DNA of 64,000 nucleotides, taken from assembly GCA_016181305.1 (NCBI GenBank), contig JACOZN010000013.1:1-64000 (forward strand), written 5' to 3'. Source of the stretch: Candidatus Woesearchaeota archaeon. GTDB lineage: Archaea; Nanobdellota; Nanobdellia; Woesearchaeales; GW2011-AR4. Below the pieces are notes generated by a model that saw only the letters and a program-made list of their open reading frames with translations, was not told where the DNA came from and did no database searches. The position numbers were made by a program, and so were the translations under genes. Below are positions 17,556-26,275 of this stretch, in pieces (position 1 is the first letter of the stretch; each line of letters opens with the position of its first letter).

Positions 17556-17741
17556 GACTGCGGTAGTTTAATGGCAGAATAAGCGGCTGTGGAGCAACCT
17601 TTTCTTTTGCAAAGAAAAGCTTGACCAAAAGAAAGGCACTCACGAGGTGGTGGGGTAAACCCCACTGGGATTAAGCATTACTTCATGATGGGAAGGTTGT
17701 GTAGAGCCCGCTTGGCGCGAGTTCGATTCTCGCCCGCGGTC
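17556..17741 (+). tRNA. tRNA-His(GTG) with a 114-nt intron
   Basis: Acceptor ACTGCGG/CCGCGGT with an encoded G at -1 (17556) facing C73 (17741), the tRNA-His identity mark. The anticodon stem AGCGG/CCGCT encloses CTGTGGC (anticodon GTG) after removal of 17593-17706 at the canonical 37/38 position. The junction is a good bulge-helix-bulge: bulges GGA and AGC, central helix CTGT/GTAG, inner helix GCAACCTT/AAGGTTGT. The intron contains two further perfect hairpins (9 bp CTTTTCTTT arm; GTGGGG/CCCCAC). TATA-like CCTTTAAAACCC lies at 17522-17533. Confidence 0.93.
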
Positions 17742-17763
17742 CCTTTATCAAAAGGGAAAGCCA

Positions 17764-18150
17764 ATGCCAAAAACAGAAGACGAGTGGAAAAAGAAGCTGA
17801 CTCCAGAGCAATTTCATGTCCTGAGGGAGAAAGGCACAGAGCCGGCTTTCACAGGCAAATACTGCAAGAACAAGGGAAAGGGCACATATGTATGCGCCGG
17901 ATGCGGAGCTGAATTATTCTCGTCTGACACAAAGTTTGAGTCTGGCACGGGATGGCCAAGCTTTTACGCGCCAATGGCAAAAGACAGCATAGAAGAGAAG
18001 AAGGATTTTTCTCATGGAATGATGAGGGCAGAGGTGTTGTGCAAGAAATGCAAGGGGCATCTCGGGCACGTGTTTAATGACGGGCCAAAGCCAACAGGAT
18101 TGAGATACTGCATGAATTCTGCAGCATTGGGTTTCAGGAAGCCAAAATAA
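17764..18150 (+). CDS. msrB: Peptide-methionine (R)-S-oxide reductase
   Basis: MsrB reduces the R epimer of methionine sulfoxide in proteins. The 128-residue protein has two zinc CxxC pairs (C44/C47 and C93/C96), the SGTGWPSF substrate motif, [10 protein letters not shown], and the catalytic cysteine C116 in RYCMNSAAL. It is close to bacterial MsrB. It starts 22 nt after tRNA-His and is convergent with the next gene. Confidence 0.96.
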   Translation: MPKTEDEWKKKLTPEQFHVLREKGTEPAFTGKYCKNKGKGTYVCAGCGAELFSSDTKFESGTGWPSFYAPMAKDSIEEKKDFSHGMMRAEVLCKKCKGHLGHVFNDGPKPTGLRYCMNSAALGFRKPK

Positions 18151-18153
18151 CTG

Positions 18154-18669
18154 CTATTCCTTTGCGTAATATTCTATCTTCAGCACAAACCTGTAAACTA
18201 TATACGGCAGGACAAAGGAAACGGAATAAACCAAGGCAATAACTATCGAGTTATGCAGATTTGCCAGGCTTAATTTTGACATCAAGTTGTTTGACATATT
18301 TGATATGACAAAGGCATTTGCCAATGCAATTAACGGTATCAGGACGGCCAGAAGCAAATGATGCTTTTTCTCAAGGTGCTCTATGCTTCTTATTACAAGC
18401 TCGAACAACAAGCCAAAAACAATGCCCAAAACCATAAGCACAAGATAAAGAAATGCGCCGTTTAAGGCCACCAGTACAGGAATCAACGCAATTGAGATTG
18501 CGAAGTTTGCGGTGATTATAACGGCAAGAAGCACCCAGTAAATACGCTCTTCCAGAAACTTTATATCGTGCGGCTTGTTTTGCTTGGCGTCCCGTATAAT
18601 CCCGACTGCCCTGACAATCTCTTTTTTTCGCCACCCCTTTTTTTCAAGCCTTTTTACAAGGTTTTCCAT
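18154..18669 (-). CDS. Four-TM membrane protein of unknown function
   Basis: The 171-residue protein has a cytosolic basic N-terminus (MENLVKRLEKKGWRKKEIV, with a helix resembling the short regulatory motif of archaeal membrane proteins) and four predicted membrane helices at about 45-70, 72-95, 105-125 and 140-163. I recognise no family. It lies 6 nt after the upstream helical protein gene, so the two probably form an operon with nac and secG. Confidence 0.7.
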   Translation of the reverse strand: MENLVKRLEKKGWRKKEIVRAVGIIRDAKQNKPHDIKFLEERIYWVLLAVIITANFAISIALIPVLVALNGAFLYLVLMVLGIVFGLLFELVIRSIEHLEKKHHLLLAVLIPLIALANAFVISNMSNNLMSKLSLANLHNSIVIALVYSVSFVLPYIVYRFVLKIEYYAKE

Positions 18670-18675
18670 GCTTTG

Positions 18676-19146
18676 CTAGTGCTCTTCCTTCTCCTCATTT
18701 ATTTCCTTTTTGACAAAAGCTATGAAGCTTCTTGTCTTCTCGTAGTATTCTTTCAAAATGTCTATGCTTACCTCGACAATCTCGCCTTTGTCGATTGTCG
18801 CAATCATTGTGACGTGCCTTCTGAACTCCTCCCTTTTTGTGTACTCTGCCTTGCTGAGCTTCCTGAGCCTCATATAAAAATTAATGTAGTCAATCAGCTC
18901 CGCATTGTCAGGAAAAGTTTTTCTGAGCAAGTCGCATCTCAGCCCCTGGTTTGCCGGAATGTTCGCCACAAGCTTTTTTTCCTTTGCGTACTTCAGCAGC
19001 GCCTCAATCCCAAAGCCGATGCAGTTTATCAGCCTGTCAATGACATGCTTTATGACATCTACTGTCCTGGTGTATTTCAGGCTTACCCAGAATAAATGGT
19101 CAACCCTTTTCAACTCCTGAACTGCCTCGTCAAATGACTCCTTCAT
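18676..19146 (-). CDS. Helical hypothetical protein
   Basis: The 156-residue soluble, highly charged protein is predicted mostly alpha-helical (MKESFDEAVQELKRVDHLFW at the start, EINEEKEEH at the end). It resembles small HEPN-like or four-helix proteins but lacks the RX4-6H catalytic motif, so no function is assigned. It sits between nac and the four-TM gene in the same direction. Confidence 0.65.
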   Translation of the reverse strand: MKESFDEAVQELKRVDHLFWVSLKYTRTVDVIKHVIDRLINCIGFGIEALLKYAKEKKLVANIPANQGLRCDLLRKTFPDNAELIDYINFYMRLRKLSKAEYTKREEFRRHVTMIATIDKGEIVEVSIDILKEYYEKTRSFIAFVKKEINEEKEEH

Positions 19147-19160
19147 AGAACATCCAAAAA

Positions 19161-19502
19161 TTATTTGTTTTGTATTTTTAATATCGCCTTTGCCAGATTG
19201 CCGTTATTGCTCTGCAAGGCCTCCAATGCCTCATTTTTTGTGCAGTTGGTTTGCTCCATAACTGTTGCCAAGTCGTCTTCGTCTATCTCCGGTGTTTCAT
19301 TCTTTTCAATTTCCGTTATATCGCCAACGACCTGAAATGTTTCCTGCCCCATCATGTTGACTTTGCTTACACGGGGGTTTTTAATGACAAAGTCCTTTTC
19401 GGCTGTTTTAATGATGACGAGCTCTGCATCGATTTCTTCCTGCCTGATGCCTAGCCTTTTCATCGCCTTCTGCATCTCCCTCGGGTTCATTCCAGGAAAC
19501 AT
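19161..19502 (-). CDS. nac: Nascent polypeptide-associated complex protein
   Basis: Archaeal NAC, a homodimeric ribosome-bound chaperone for nascent chains. The 113-residue protein starts MFPGMNPREMQKAMKRLGI, has the NAC beta-barrel segment FVIKNPRVSKVNMMGQETFQV, and ends with a UBA domain (TVMEQTNCTKNEALEALQ). It lies 4 nt after secG, so ribosome-exit and translocon components are encoded together. Confidence 0.95.
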   Translation of the reverse strand: MFPGMNPREMQKAMKRLGIRQEEIDAELVIIKTAEKDFVIKNPRVSKVNMMGQETFQVVGDITEIEKNETPEIDEDDLATVMEQTNCTKNEALEALQSNNGNLAKAILKIQNK

Positions 19503-19506
19503 TATC

Positions 19507-19683
19507 TCACCTTATTCCAAGCAGCCTGTTGCCGTAAGAGTAGAGAAGCAGCATTATGACAATGACGACAACACACAGCACTATTATGTGCCCGGGCTTG
19601 AACTTAATCTTGCTCTTGTACTCGTCAAAATATCGCACTAAGCCGCCCATTCCCGAGGGCATTGAAATCCTGTCTTGGGCCAT
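19507..19683 (-). CDS. secG: Sec61-beta/SecG-type translocon subunit
   Basis: This 58-residue gene begins MAQDRISMPSGMGGLVRYFD, followed by KFKPGHIIVLCVVVIVIMLL, a single C-terminal membrane helix. The MPSGMGGLVRYFDE motif and topology identify archaeal Sec61-beta. It associates with SecY/SecE in protein export. It precedes nac by 4 nt. Confidence 0.93.
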   Translation of the reverse strand: MAQDRISMPSGMGGLVRYFDEYKSKIKFKPGHIIVLCVVVIVIMLLLYSYGNRLLGIR

Positions 19684-19719
19684 TTTTAATCACTACAAAT
19701 TCCAGTTTATAAATTAAAG

Positions 19720-20059
19720 CTGCAGGGCTTGAATAAGCCGCCTTTTGTCAGGCCCCGAGTGTGACATGAAAATCACGACAGCCTGCCTTAGCATTAAACT
19801 AAGCGTCTTTTAAGACTTGCACCAGCCAGGGCTCACCGTTTCACCCATGCTGCAAAAACGTCAGTTGGTTAGCTCGATTCCCTCGCAGGAACCTTCACAA
19901 ATTTCATCCTTAATTGCAGCGGTCTCGTTTCTGAGTGGTTGCCCCCTATTGCTAGGGCTCGCTTCCGCGAGTGGCTCTGATCAGTCAGCAAGCCTTTGAG
20001 GCTTGAGTGGGCGGACTTTCCTCAGTTGCAAAAACCGAAGCTAAGTACAAACCCTGCTT
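19720..20059 (-). ncRNA. rnpB: RNase P RNA
   Basis: The minus strand contains the CR-I signature GAGGAAAGTCCGCC (about 20021-20008) and the CR-V-like ACAAAAGGCGGCTTA near the 3' end (about 19750-19736). The ends pair as P1 (GCAGGG at 20057-20052 with CCCTGC at 19727-19722). A TATA element is centred at about 20085, 26 nt before the predicted start. It is the catalytic RNA that removes tRNA 5' leaders; its protein partners are not in the window. Confidence 0.93.
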
Positions 20060-20088
20060 ATTATAGAATGAAAAGTGTATATATAAAA

Positions 20089-20367
20089 TTATCTGTTTTT
20101 TCTTTTCAGTATGGTTTCCTTTAAGCCCTTAATCTCGTCAAGCTGCTCAAGCAGAATGCCCTCCTTTATGTCCTCCCCTATTGCAAGCAGAATTATAAAT
20201 ATCACCATCAAAAGCCACAAAAAGACCGTCTGGAGGAAGCCCCAGCTTATTTTGTAGCCCTCTGCAATAAAAACCTTGTTTATGAAAAAATACCCGATGA
20301 TAAGGACAAGGAAGCCAACCACCAATAGCAGCTTCTCAAAAACACTCGTGCGCCTCTTTTTTTCCAT
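20089..20367 (-). CDS. Two-TM hypothetical membrane protein
   Basis: The 92-residue protein has a basic N-terminus (MEKKRRTSVFEKLL), two membrane helices (about 12-32 and 42-62) and a charged helical tail (LLEQLDEIKGLKETIL). No family is recognised. Its 3' end overlaps the RNase P RNA promoter. Confidence 0.65.
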   Translation of the reverse strand: MEKKRRTSVFEKLLLVVGFLVLIIGYFFINKVFIAEGYKISWGFLQTVFLWLLMVIFIILLAIGEDIKEGILLEQLDEIKGLKETILKRKNR

Positions 20368-20391
20368 TGCGAGACAATTTGAATGTTATGT

Positions 20392-21516
20392 TTATATATT
20401 TTTCTTTTTGAACACCATGATTTTCAGCACCTGCTCGCCGCTCCAGACATCCTTTTCCCTGTGAACGGCAAAATCGCGCTTTTCCGCATGCTTTTTCACG
20501 AAATCAGGAATTCTGGACACTATTGCAACAGTCCCATTATTTTTCAGTATGTAATCGCACTGGTAAAAAAATTCGCCATACACCTTCTCCAGATTCGCAT
20601 TTTTCGATGTCGGGGGGTTGGTTATGATTCTGTCAACGCTTTCTTTACTGAACTTTATGTCAAGCCATTCGAGCTCAACCCTGCTGAAATTAATGTGCTT
20701 GTCCACGCCTGCAATTTTGGCATTTTTCCTTGAGTAATCAACATACTTGAACAGGTGGTCATATGAGTATATCTCCGCCTTTGACTTTTTTATGCTTTTG
20801 TCAACGCCTTCAAAGAATTCCTCAAAATCAACCCCAATCCTCAATCTCAAAAAGGCAAACTTGCCCTTCTTATAATAGTTGACGGGAAAGCCGGCTGCGT
20901 AAAAGGCAGCTTCTATCGCAACAACCCCGTCCCTTGAAAAAGGGTCGAGCGCCACATCATCCTTTCCAAAGCCGCTTTCCTTCACCAAGGCGTATGCAAT
21001 TGTGCCCCTCAAGGAATTGGAGTGGAGGAAAATCTTGTAAGCCCTTTTGTTAAGCTCGAACCCGGAAAAGTCAACCCCGAAATAGCATTTGTTATCAAAG
21101 ATATAAACCAAAAAAATGATGACATGGCTTTTCATGTCAAATTTTTTATTTTTGAATTTGCCCTGTATAAGCCCCGCAGCCTTCCCCTCCACGTTCACGC
21201 TGTTAAAATCATGCTTTCCCTCCCTTATGCACTCAACCCTGAATTTCTTGCTTTCACCAATCCACTTGTCAAATTTCAATTTATCTATAAATTTTCTAAA
21301 ATCTTCAAAAAAATCTTCAAACTCAAAGCTTCCTAGAAGATAAGCAATCCTGTCGGCAGACTGGCACTTGTAGCACAGCAGGCATAAGTCCTTAAAATCC
21401 CTGAAATCAAAGATAACACACCCGGTTTCCTGCTTGCAATTGGCATTTATAAGCCCTTTAATCTCTATAGCTGCCGTGCCTTCAATGCCTCTTGATGTTA
21501 TGGCAAGCCCTTTCAT
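20392..21516 (-). CDS. THUMP-domain RNA guanosine N2-methyltransferase
   Basis: The 374-residue protein looks like the Trm14/TrmN/RlmL group: an N-terminal THUMP-like half (to about residue 150), then a Rossmann methyltransferase with SAM motif ALDPFSRDGVVAIEAA and catalytic motif IV TNPPTS. Classical members have DPFCGSGT and NPPYG, so both motifs are slightly altered. A role in m2G formation in tRNA (position 6 or 10) is likely but the site cannot be read. The neighbouring gene is RNase P RNA, also tRNA-related. Confidence 0.82.
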   Translation of the reverse strand: MKGLAITSRGIEGTAAIEIKGLINANCKQETGCVIFDFRDFKDLCLLCYKCQSADRIAYLLGSFEFEDFFEDFRKFIDKLKFDKWIGESKKFRVECIREGKHDFNSVNVEGKAAGLIQGKFKNKKFDMKSHVIIFLVYIFDNKCYFGVDFSGFELNKRAYKIFLHSNSLRGTIAYALVKESGFGKDDVALDPFSRDGVVAIEAAFYAAGFPVNYYKKGKFAFLRLRIGVDFEEFFEGVDKSIKKSKAEIYSYDHLFKYVDYSRKNAKIAGVDKHINFSRVELEWLDIKFSKESVDRIITNPPTSKNANLEKVYGEFFYQCDYILKNNGTVAIVSRIPDFVKKHAEKRDFAVHREKDVWSGEQVLKIMVFKKKNI

Positions 21517-21553
21517 AGAATAAAAGCAATCAGCCTTGTTTAAAAATATTTGG

Positions 21554-21736
21554 CTATTTTTTAATCAATGATTTTTTATTTAGCCTTGCCTGCAATCCGT
21601 GGCTTGACTTTAAGTGCTTGAAGAACTCGATCTGCCTGAGCCTTTTCACTGCTTCCTTTTTTGTTTTGTAAGTGCCGAACTTCCTGCCTGTTGTCTCTGA
21701 CAGGACAACGTATTTGCCTTTAATCTTTTTTATCAT
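21554..21736 (-). CDS. Small conserved basic protein
   Basis: A 60-residue protein with KYVVLSETTGRKFGTYKTKK followed by a helix EAVKRLRQIEFFKH. This pattern (beta-hairpin plus KTKKEA...RLRQIEFFKH helix) is common in small archaeal and phage proteins of unknown role. Its ATG overlaps the TAA of the upstream surface protein by one base, so it is translated from the same message. Confidence 0.75.
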   Translation of the reverse strand: MIKKIKGKYVVLSETTGRKFGTYKTKKEAVKRLRQIEFFKHLKSSHGLQARLNKKSLIKK

Positions 21737-23832
21737 TAACCCTTTTTCACATCCAGTATTATATAATCTTCTGAATCACAAGAAGTTGTTATACTGAAAT
21801 AACTGATCCCGCATCTGCTTCCATCGGCATTGCACCGTTCACTGCAGGATTTGCCGGCATAAGCAAGCCACGTATCAGTTGTTTTGCACGATGTCGGCTC
21901 TCCCTGAGTTTCAGCGTATCCGTCTGCACATGTCCATTCAGCGTTCCTGAAAGTCTGCTCCTGCGGGCTCTTTATGCAGGCTCCATTTCTGCACCCGCTG
22001 TAGCATCCGTAAGCGTAGGTGAAAATACTCCCATCCTCATCGCACAATGCCTCATTGAGATTAAATTTGTCAAGGCAGTAGTCCGTTACCGTTATTTTGT
22101 AATATAAGCCCAAACTCGATTCAGCGACTCCTTTTGCAAAAATATTCTTCCCGCCATCAGAATCCGTGCATACAGGCGGTTGCACGATGCTGAATGGAGC
22201 GTCGCTTGCGTCATAAGCACCATTCCCTTCCTGCCCTAAAAGATAAATTACAATATAAACATCATCGGCAGCCAGTTGGGGAACCCAGTCATAACTTCCG
22301 GTATTGGCAACATTTGCGGCAATCATATTTTCATATGCAGGAGTTACATCGTACCCCCCGCCCCTTAAGGCAATATTAACCATGCTGTTAGCTGGGAAAT
22401 TTGAAGTCTGCCATTTTACTGTTATTGTTTCACCCACTCTAAATGCCCCCCACCCATTCGGCGAAATAACTTGGATATACGGTTTTGGCTTATCAGCGCA
22501 TTTCTGTATTGGAGGCGGCGGCGGTTGTTTTCCACCTCCACCAGGCTTGCTTATAGTGTCAGCAAGCTGGCAGTAGTCATACTTTAAGCATTCTTCCACA
22601 CTTAATTCAGAGCAGCTTTTCAGGCAAGCTCCGTCTTTGCAGCCGTTGGGACAATCATATTTCTCTTTACCTGAAGTTCCGTCTTTATTGCAGGAATGCT
22701 CTGCTAAGACACATCCACCTTTGCCTTCGCACGGGCCATAACCCTGATCATAATTGTAGCAGAAATCAGTTGCTTCTTGTCCATTTGCAGATACTGTTCC
22801 TTTAACAAAATAATCCTTTCCGCCGTCAGAATCCGTGCATACATTAACTATTGAAGCGTCCAAATTCGCCAGCTTAAAGCCTGCAGGATCCCCATAATTC
22901 AGCCCGTTAAATGCTATCTTAAGCCCCAAGCCTTCAACGCTTGAGCCTTGGGAAATTGTATATTCCGATGATTGGGAAGTGCAGTAGTCCCCTCCCAGTG
23001 GGCGGCAGTAATTAGGGCTTGAAACCGTAATCTTTACAGAAGGCACAGGCGGTGGGGGCGGTTGCTTCCCACCTCCTCCAGCAGCTTGCGCATCATTTAT
23101 ACTTTCAAGCTTGATTTTCACATCTTGGTAGTTTGTTGTTCTGGCTGATTGCCCTTCTGAAAGTGAAAATGGTGAAGGCACGCTGATTTCTATTTCTTTT
23201 TGGCAGTCCTGCGGGCAGGTTCCTTTTGTGCATGGCGCTAGGCAAGGTGGATTTGCATTTGTGCAAGGCGGGCAATGGGAATCCTCTCCTTCCTCGCATA
23301 TGCTGTTGCCGCAAGTTGACTCCAAACATTTTCCGCCAATGCATGAATATTGCGGGCATGGCGCCCGAATGCACCTTATCTGCGGGCAATCAGAATCTGT
23401 TGAGCATTTTTTTACACATTTGCCGCCTGCATCCGGGAAGTCTCCTGCAAGCTGGCATGCCAATCTATCGCAGCATCCGATACCAGCAATGCCGCCGCAG
23501 AATTGATTCTCCTCCGCACATTTTGTTGGAGGTATTGGCGGAGGCACAGCCTTTTCCCCGCACTTGTCGGTGCAGGTATTGGGAATAATTCTGCTTGACT
23601 CGCCATCGTCGTCAATCTCGCAATAATGGGTGCACTCCTGTTGGTCCTCCCCTCCGCAGGCTCTTGTATATTTAGTATCGCCGTCATCATCATATTGTCT
23701 GGCATTGCATGCAGTAACAGCCTGAGAAGGCACTCCAAGCTGCCCGAGCTGGGCAATTGCCATGCCTGCCAAAAACACTAAAACCACTAAGACAAAGAAA
23801 AACCTGCTCTTAAAATCACCTTTTTTGAGCAT
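21736..23832 (-). CDS. Secreted cysteine-rich surface protein with KNH-like domain
   Basis: The 698-residue exported protein has a signal peptide or anchor at about 10-28 (FFFVLVVLVFLAGMAIAQ). It contains many disulfide-prone Cys motifs (CGxxxCEEGEDxxCPPC type), two copies of CTDSDGGKDYFVKG-like units at about residues 340 and 565, proline-rich GGGKQPPPPP linkers, and a Kre9/KNH-like Ig domain (about 450-550; ISPNGWGAFRVGETITVKW). Such proteins decorate DPANN cell surfaces. No enzymatic motif is visible. Confidence 0.8.
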   Translation of the reverse strand: MLKKGDFKSRFFFVLVVLVFLAGMAIAQLGQLGVPSQAVTACNARQYDDDGDTKYTRACGGEDQQECTHYCEIDDDGESSRIIPNTCTDKCGEKAVPPPIPPTKCAEENQFCGGIAGIGCCDRLACQLAGDFPDAGGKCVKKCSTDSDCPQIRCIRAPCPQYSCIGGKCLESTCGNSICEEGEDSHCPPCTNANPPCLAPCTKGTCPQDCQKEIEISVPSPFSLSEGQSARTTNYQDVKIKLESINDAQAAGGGGKQPPPPPVPSVKITVSSPNYCRPLGGDYCTSQSSEYTISQGSSVEGLGLKIAFNGLNYGDPAGFKLANLDASIVNVCTDSDGGKDYFVKGTVSANGQEATDFCYNYDQGYGPCEGKGGCVLAEHSCNKDGTSGKEKYDCPNGCKDGACLKSCSELSVEECLKYDYCQLADTISKPGGGGKQPPPPPIQKCADKPKPYIQVISPNGWGAFRVGETITVKWQTSNFPANSMVNIALRGGGYDVTPAYENMIAANVANTGSYDWVPQLAADDVYIVIYLLGQEGNGAYDASDAPFSIVQPPVCTDSDGGKNIFAKGVAESSLGLYYKITVTDYCLDKFNLNEALCDEDGSIFTYAYGCYSGCRNGACIKSPQEQTFRNAEWTCADGYAETQGEPTSCKTTDTWLAYAGKSCSERCNADGSRCGISYFSITTSCDSEDYIILDVKKG

Positions 23833-23904
23833 AATAATCCATTTTTTTTCCCATATATAAATATTTTACTAAAGAGAATTTTGATTATCTATATATTTGT
23901 CAAA

Positions 23905-24036
23905 TCCTAAAAATGCATAATGCATTTTTTGGAACTTCAAAATTAAAATTTTGAAGTATTCTCTAAGAGAACTTTGAATGTCCTAAAAAATTGCAATGCA
24001 ATTTTTGGGAATGTCGAAAATGCTTTGCATTTTCGA
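23905..24036. repeat. Cluster of five palindromic hairpins
   Basis: Perfect or near-perfect inverted repeats follow one another: 23905-23933 and 23981-24010 (same design, TCCTAAAAA...TTTTTGGA with a 3-nt loop), 23935-23956 (10 bp, CTTCAAAATT), 23959-23971 (TTCTCT-A-AGAGAA) and 24014-24036 (10 bp, TCGAAAATGC). The last two overlap the 3' end of the pilin-like gene, so its C-terminus is encoded by hairpin DNA. The motif AGAGAACTTTGAAT at 23966-23979 recurs in the inverted repeat at 61502. Possible terminator or dispersed palindromic element. Confidence 0.7.
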
Positions 24037-24915
24037 ACACCTCGCAATTCCAAGGACGTCTATATCAAAAAAAGCAACTTTGCTTTGGCAGTCAATTTTC
24101 TTTGATAGAATCACATTTTTTTTGCCCCCATCCTCGCTAATCTGGACAAAAGGAATCTCTGGAGGGCATTCGCTGCCGATAACAGCGGGGTTGTACCTGA
24201 TCCTTAACTCGGCTTGCGGGCTAAATCTGGTCCCTACAGGGCCAAACTTGTAAATATCGCTTGCGCCCTGCTGGGCTTGCGCAATTGTAGGCTCCACAAC
24301 CTCTATTGTGATCTCATCCGAGTTAACTTGGGTCCCTTTATGCACTTCTATAGTAACTATTTCGTCAGCAGACTGGAGGATTGTCTTCTCTTCCCTGACG
24401 ATTTTCGCCTTGGTTATAAAATCTGCAACAATTTTGGCTTTTCCGCCGCCTAAACCCTCAAGTCCAATCTCAACCTTGTTGTTTTTGCTGTGAAAGCAGT
24501 TCATATAGGGGTAGTGATTTATGTTAAAGTTCCCGATTTCTGAAGAATGGATATCGGCATAGCCTATAAAGAACAGGTTTTTGCTTGTATTGCTGGTTAG
24601 GCTGTCCATGACAAGAGGATAATACGCTATTAATTTGCTTGAAAGCACCTGGTCTTTTTTGCCGGTATCAACAAAGCACACCTCATTAAGATTCCGAGGG
24701 ACAAGATAAGAAATCTTCTTGAAGGTCCCATACTCCCTGCCAACGGACTTTGCGTCTGCCTCAAGCTTGTTCTGAAACTGCAAAAGCTCTCCCTTGTCGA
24801 TTACTTTCCTGCTGCTGCCCAAGTACCTGTAGCCCATGACAAGGATTACCCCTACAACCACAACAGTCAATGCGTAAACAAAAGCCTCTGAACCGAGCTG
24901 GCCTCTTTTTGCCAT
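23983..24915 (-). CDS. Type IV pilin-like exported protein
   Basis: The 310-residue protein starts MAKRGQLGSEAFVYALTVVV: a short basic leader followed at once by a hydrophobic helix, the class III (prepilin) signal arrangement of archaeal pilins. The rest is extracellular and unrecognised, with scattered Cys pairs (CFVDTGKK, NHYPYMNCFHSKN). The C-terminal 18 residues derive from palindromic repeat DNA, so the native end may have been altered. It may be a pseudopilin or surface subunit. Confidence 0.65.
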   Translation of the reverse strand: MAKRGQLGSEAFVYALTVVVVGVILVMGYRYLGSSRKVIDKGELLQFQNKLEADAKSVGREYGTFKKISYLVPRNLNEVCFVDTGKKDQVLSSKLIAYYPLVMDSLTSNTSKNLFFIGYADIHSSEIGNFNINHYPYMNCFHSKNNKVEIGLEGLGGGKAKIVADFITKAKIVREEKTILQSADEIVTIEVHKGTQVNSDEITIEVVEPTIAQAQQGASDIYKFGPVGTRFSPQAELRIRYNPAVIGSECPPEIPFVQISEDGGKKNVILSKKIDCQSKVAFFDIDVLGIARCSKMQSIFDIPKNCIAIF

Positions 24916-24998
24916 GAGCGGAATTTGTCTGCTTAATTTAAATAACTTTCCACTATGGCACAGAAATATTTATATCAACATGCGGGTACTCAGCCCTG

Positions 24999-25379
24999 AT
25001 GAAGAGGATAATACTTGACACAAATTTTTTGCTTATACCCATTCAGTTCAGGGTAGACATATTTTCAGAGCTTGGCAGGATATGCAATTTCAACTACAAC
25101 CTATGCATTTTTGAGCAGACAATAAGCGAACTCAAAAATATCATTGAAAAGCAGTCAGGAAAAAGCAAAAAAGCCGCCCAATTTGCCCTGAAGCTTATAA
25201 GGCTTAAGAATATTGGAATAATCAAGTCAGGGCAAAAGGATACTGATTCATTGATTTTGGAAAATCTGGACAAAAACACAATAGTGGCGACACAGGACAT
25301 TGAGCTTAAAAGGCAGCTGCTTAAGAAAGGCACTTCTGTGGTTATACTAAGGAAGAAAAAATACCTCGAGCTTTACTGA
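24999..25379 (+). CDS. PIN-domain RNase (Fcf1/Utp24-like)
   Basis: The 126-residue single PIN domain shows acidic catalytic residues in IILDTNFLL, the SELK motif, DTDSLILEN and VATQDIELKR. In many archaea this COG1412-type protein lies before rpoE, spt4 and rps24e, exactly as here, and is linked to 16S rRNA maturation by analogy with eukaryotic Fcf1. No antitoxin gene is adjacent, which argues against a VapC toxin. Confidence 0.82.
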   Translation: MKRIILDTNFLLIPIQFRVDIFSELGRICNFNYNLCIFEQTISELKNIIEKQSGKSKKAAQFALKLIRLKNIGIIKSGQKDTDSLILENLDKNTIVATQDIELKRQLLKKGTSVVILRKKKYLELY

Positions 25380-25454
25380 AAGAAAGCTTTATAAATGAGG
25401 CTCTTATCCTGGAAAGCATTGACTAGTTGAAGTCATTTAATAATTGAGGGCAAA

Positions 25455-26063
25455 ATGTTCTATAAAACTGAACTGAAAGACTATATCAGGGTGCCTCCTA
25501 ACTTATTCAGCATGCCGCTGGAGGAGGCCGTAATCAAGAGGATAAAGACAAAATACAGCGGCTTTATCTCAAAAGACCTTGGCATCGTCATAGATGTTGC
25601 AGGAGTCAAGGAAATAGGCGAGGGCGTGATAATAGCAGGAGACGGCGCTTCCTACTACAACGTCATGTTCGAGCTTTTGACTTTCAAGCCTGAGATGCAG
25701 GAAGTCGTGCTTGGCAAGATAAAGGACATTGCCGAATTTGGAGCTTTCATCAACATAGGGCCAATAGACGGCATGATTCACATAAGCCAGACTATGGATG
25801 ATTTTGTGAGCTTCAGCAAGGATAAGTCACTCACAGGAAAGGAGACAAAAAGGGTTTTGAAGGTTAATGACTTGTGCCGGGCAAGGATAATAGCGGTCTC
25901 GTTCAAGGATATGCTTAACCCCAAGCTTGGGCTTACAATGAGGCAGCAGGGCCTGGGGAGAATTGACTGGGTAAAGGAAGACATAGAGGAAAAAGCCCCG
26001 AAGAAAGATGAAAAGGAGGGCAAAGATAAGGAGCCAAGGGAAAAGAGGGAGCATAAAAAATAA
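25455..26063 (+). CDS. rpoE: RNA polymerase subunit Rpo7 (E)
   Basis: Rpo7 forms the polymerase stalk with Rpo4. The 202-residue protein has the N-terminal RNP-like domain (MFYKTELKDYIRVPPNLF) and an S1 RNA-binding domain (EVVLGKIKDIAEFGAFINI) followed by a Lys/Glu-rich tail longer than usual. It is followed by spt4 in the standard archaeal order. A TATA-like TTTATAAATG lies about 60 nt upstream. Confidence 0.95.
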   Translation: MFYKTELKDYIRVPPNLFSMPLEEAVIKRIKTKYSGFISKDLGIVIDVAGVKEIGEGVIIAGDGASYYNVMFELLTFKPEMQEVVLGKIKDIAEFGAFINIGPIDGMIHISQTMDDFVSFSKDKSLTGKETKRVLKVNDLCRARIIAVSFKDMLNPKLGLTMRQQGLGRIDWVKEDIEEKAPKKDEKEGKDKEPREKREHKK

Positions 26064-26084
26064 TCAAAACAAGGTGTTTTAACC

Positions 26085-26270
26085 ATGAAAAAAAAATCAT
26101 GCAAAAGATGCAAAATGCTTGTTGAAGGCAGCGAGTGCCCTGTCTGCAAGACAAACCAGTTTTCAACGAACTGGCAGGGGCGCCTGTACATAATTGACCC
26201 CAACAAGTCAATAATAGCAGAGAAGATAGGGCTTAAGGCCAAAGGCGAATACGCAATCAAGGTGAGGTAA
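26085..26270 (+). CDS. spt4: Transcription elongation factor Spt4
   Basis: The 61-residue zinc protein has two Cys pairs (CKRCK and CPVC) and the WQGRLYIIDPNKSIIA segment. It partners Spt5 to clamp RNA polymerase. It sits between rpoE and eS24 in the conserved order. Confidence 0.94.
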   Translation: MKKKSCKRCKMLVEGSECPVCKTNQFSTNWQGRLYIIDPNKSIIAEKIGLKAKGEYAIKVR

Positions 26271-26275
26271 TCCCC

